Positions 5,505 through 6,839 of a stretch of 6,839 bases of DNA are shown here, one piece after another (the stretch's first letter is position 1; each line of letters opens with the position of its first letter). The stretch comes from Clostridiales bacterium. GTDB lineage: Bacteria; Bacillota; Clostridia; Lachnospirales; Anaerotignaceae. A program made the translations under genes and the position numbers. The DNA is taken from contig JAHZAW010000007.1 in assembly GCA_019423725.1 (NCBI GenBank), positions 1 to 6,839 on the forward strand. Reading direction: 5' to 3'. The notes beneath the pieces were generated by a model, which saw only the letters and a program-made list of their open reading frames with translations, had not been told where the DNA came from and made no database searches.

Positions 5505-5537
5505 TTACCCTCTGTTATCAGTATAAACAGAGGGTAA
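5505..5537 (-). terminator. Hairpin between the glycosyltransferase and YitT genes
   Basis: TTACCCTCTGTT and AACAGAGGGTAA form a perfect 12-bp stem with a 9-nt loop. On the minus strand it is followed by TTTTG, so it is a plausible but modest terminator for the glycosyltransferase/ftsH transcript, 55 nt past the stop at 5593. On the plus strand there is no U-tract. Confidence 0.55.
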
Positions 5538-5559
5538 CATATTAACCATCCACGGTCAA
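5531..5559 (-). promoter_or_regulatory. Weak candidate promoter of the YitT gene
   Basis: Read leftward, TTGACC (5559-5554) is followed after 17 nt by TACCCT (5536-5531), preceded by TGT as an extended -10. The -35 is good but the -10 matches only three of six bases. If used, the start falls near 5524 in the hairpin loop, so the transcript would lack the hairpin's 5' arm. Confidence 0.3.
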
Positions 5560-5592
5560 TTTATTTTATGCCTTTATTCTCTTACAAATACC

Positions 5593-6390
5593 TTAAGAAA
5601 TCTCATCATAAAACACATTGAGTATTCCTTTATAATTTTCCTTCCAGGGCTTATTCTCGCCGTAATAGTGGATTATAACAGAGTTCTTTCTGACCCAGTC
5701 CAAGTCTATTACATCATTTATTATGGGGTTCATATTGTTCATATATATAAGCCTGTCGCTCAGGTTATATATAAATGTATCGATTATACGCACCCGTTCT
5801 CCATACAGGGCCGTTATAACGTCCTGGTCCGGCAGAACAAAAAACTTTCCACGTTTTTTCACATACTCTATGACCTCTTTCATGGTCTGTTCTTTTCTCA
5901 GCAGCTCCAGGTTCATCATCATTACCCCAGAATTTATATATGGAGCCTCATTATTTATGCCAAGCCTAAGACGGTTGAGCTCGGTGAGCACAGCCTTCGT
6001 ATGACTGCAGGCAATATAATAATTACCATCAAAATCCATATTATAGAGACTGTCAAGGGGATTGATGACTACTATATCCGGGTCAAGATACAGCACCCTG
6101 TCTATATTTTCCGGAAGGATAGAGGCTGCGAATATCCTGTAATATACCACCTTTGAATACCTTCCTGTCTCAGGGAATTTTTTAAAGAGTATATCATCGA
6201 CTTCTATAAGATGAGCCCTTGCGTTCTGTTTTTTGTCTATGTCTTCCGCCAGTTTTCTGAAGCTCTCATCTATATGGTCCGTGAGTATATAGATATCCCA
6301 GCCTTCCTTTACAGGAAATCTCATAATAGATTTTATACATACCTTAAGATGAGGTATATAATTCGAGTCTAAAGTGAACATCAGGTTCAT
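5593..6390 (-). CDS. Glycosyltransferase family 8 protein
   Basis: This 265-residue GT-A-fold enzyme of the retaining GT8 family would transfer a sugar from a UDP-sugar to a glycan or glycolipid acceptor. Motifs align well with LgtC as I recall it: FTLDSN with D8 and N10 for the nucleotide, the DxD metal site D103-P-D105 in LYLDPDIVV, YINSGVMMMNL (151-161), LPDQD with Q189, and HYYGENKPW (241-249). It lacks the basic amphipathic tail of LgtC (about 311 residues), so it may be soluble or use a partner. Donor and acceptor cannot be told. The start at 6390 is 6 nt after the ftsH stop with only a weak GAGGCGG about 12-14 nt upstream; a second ATG at 6381 is possible. Close spacing suggests co-transcription with ftsH. 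Confidence 0.88.
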   Translation of the reverse strand: MNLMFTLDSNYIPHLKVCIKSIMRFPVKEGWDIYILTDHIDESFRKLAEDIDKKQNARAHLIEVDDILFKKFPETGRYSKVVYYRIFAASILPENIDRVLYLDPDIVVINPLDSLYNMDFDGNYYIACSHTKAVLTELNRLRLGINNEAPYINSGVMMMNLELLRKEQTMKEVIEYVKKRGKFFVLPDQDVITALYGERVRIIDTFIYNLSDRLIYMNNMNPIINDVIDLDWVRKNSVIIHYYGENKPWKENYKGILNVFYDEIS

Positions 6391-6396
6391 GGAAGT

Positions 6397-6839
6397 TTAC
6401 ACCGCCTCATTTTTGCTGTTCAATATCTTCATAAATTCATCACCGGTTATGGTCTCATTCTCGTAAAGGAACTTAGCGATCTCATGAAGCTTTCCTATAT
6501 TATCCTGTATGAGCTTCTTAGCCTTTTCATACTGTTCATCAACTATTTTTACCACCAGTTCATCTATTTTTGTATGGGTCTCCTCTGAGCAGGCAAGGGA
6601 TGTATCCCCTCCAAGATATTTATTGGTGACATTCTCCATGGCCACCATTCCAAACTCATCAGCCATACCAAACCTTGATACCATGGCCCTGGCAAGCTTT
6701 GTAGCCTGTTCGATATCGTTTGATGCTCCTGTGGTTATGTCCTTGAAGATGATTTCCTCTGCGGCACGTCCTCCGGTGTATGTGGCTATCTTATTTTCAA
6801 TTTCAGTCTTTGTCATAAGATAATGCTCGCCCTCATCCA
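6397..6839 (-). CDS. ftsH: ATP-dependent zinc metalloprotease FtsH, C-terminal part (5' end outside window)
   Basis: The visible 146 residues are the C-terminal part of the M41 peptidase domain of FtsH, the membrane-anchored hexameric AAA protease that degrades misassembled membrane proteins and short-lived regulators. The frame enters from the right edge as DEGEHYLMTKTE, followed by GGRAAEEIIF and TGASNDIEQAT. The Asp in ASNDIE (6715-6717) is the third zinc ligand known in the family. The AAA domain, HEXXH site and N-terminal membrane segments lie beyond the window. After the helical region ending ETITGDEFMKIL there is only a short tail (NSKNEAV), without the long disordered tail of some homologues. 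The methionine at 6816 is internal, not a start. The gene is followed after 6 nt by the GT8 gene. Confidence 0.97.
   Translation of the reverse strand, partial: DEGEHYLMTKTEIENKIATYTGGRAAEEIIFKDITTGASNDIEQATKLARAMVSRFGMADEFGMVAMENVTNKYLGGDTSLACSEETHTKIDELVVKIVDEQYEKAKKLIQDNIGKLHEIAKFLYENETITGDEFMKILNSKNEAV

Noticed and set aside
5520..5525. TATACT as the -10 of the YitT promoter
   Set aside because: It matches five of six bases but lies in the hairpin loop, with no -35 at 16-18 nt spacing.
1..6839. Mobile elements, CRISPR arrays, toxin-antitoxin or defence islands
   Set aside because: No transposase or integrase motifs, no spaced direct repeats, and no defence-type domains were seen; all complete genes belong to ordinary chromosomal families.

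Overview
The window looks like chromosomal DNA of a low-GC Gram-positive bacterium, most likely a Clostridia/Lachnospiraceae-type Firmicute. The reasons are AT-rich intergenic DNA, consensus AGGAGG-type ribosome binding sites, sigma-A-like promoters with upstream A/T tracts, frequent ATA and AGA codons, and families common in that group (CmpB-type membrane protein, split ThrE, YitT). The taxonomic call is an inference from style, not a marker-gene placement. There are no phage, insertion sequence, tRNA, rRNA or CRISPR signatures, and every gene is ordinary in composition.

Layout, left to right. Bases 1-74 hold no assignable gene and end at a strong bidirectional terminator (75-102). A leftward block follows: a DJ-1/PfpI protein (125-703) with its own promoter under a near-perfect palindrome; a CmpB-like membrane protein (815-1357); a FlK-like hotdog thioesterase (1364-1753); and glyA (1856-3097). 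The thioesterase and membrane protein are 6 nt apart and look co-transcribed. A promoter just past the glyA stop and a hairpin with alternative pairings lie in front of the thioesterase.

Bases 3098-3390 are a divergent control region: the glyA promoter points left, and a rightward promoter with a structured leader precedes two genes with a 4-nt stop/start overlap (3391-4161 and 4158-4625). These encode the two halves of a ThrE-type serine/threonine exporter. The pair ends in a terminator whose loop contains the last stop codon, converging on yitT-like 4640-5479 (leftward). Farther right, also leftward, are a GT8 glycosyltransferase (5593-6390) and the C-terminal end of ftsH (6397 to the window edge), 6 nt apart.

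How it fits together: the clearest functional link is serine. SHMT (glyA) interconverts serine and glycine with folate one-carbon units, and the divergently transcribed ThrE halves would export serine or threonine. The other genes are housekeeping or stress functions: carbonyl/protein-damage defence, acyl-CoA hydrolysis, membrane protein quality control and glycan transfer. I see no clear novel multi-gene system. The most interesting signals are in non-coding DNA: the operator-like palindrome of the DJ-1 gene, and the leaders of the thioesterase, ThrE and YitT genes.
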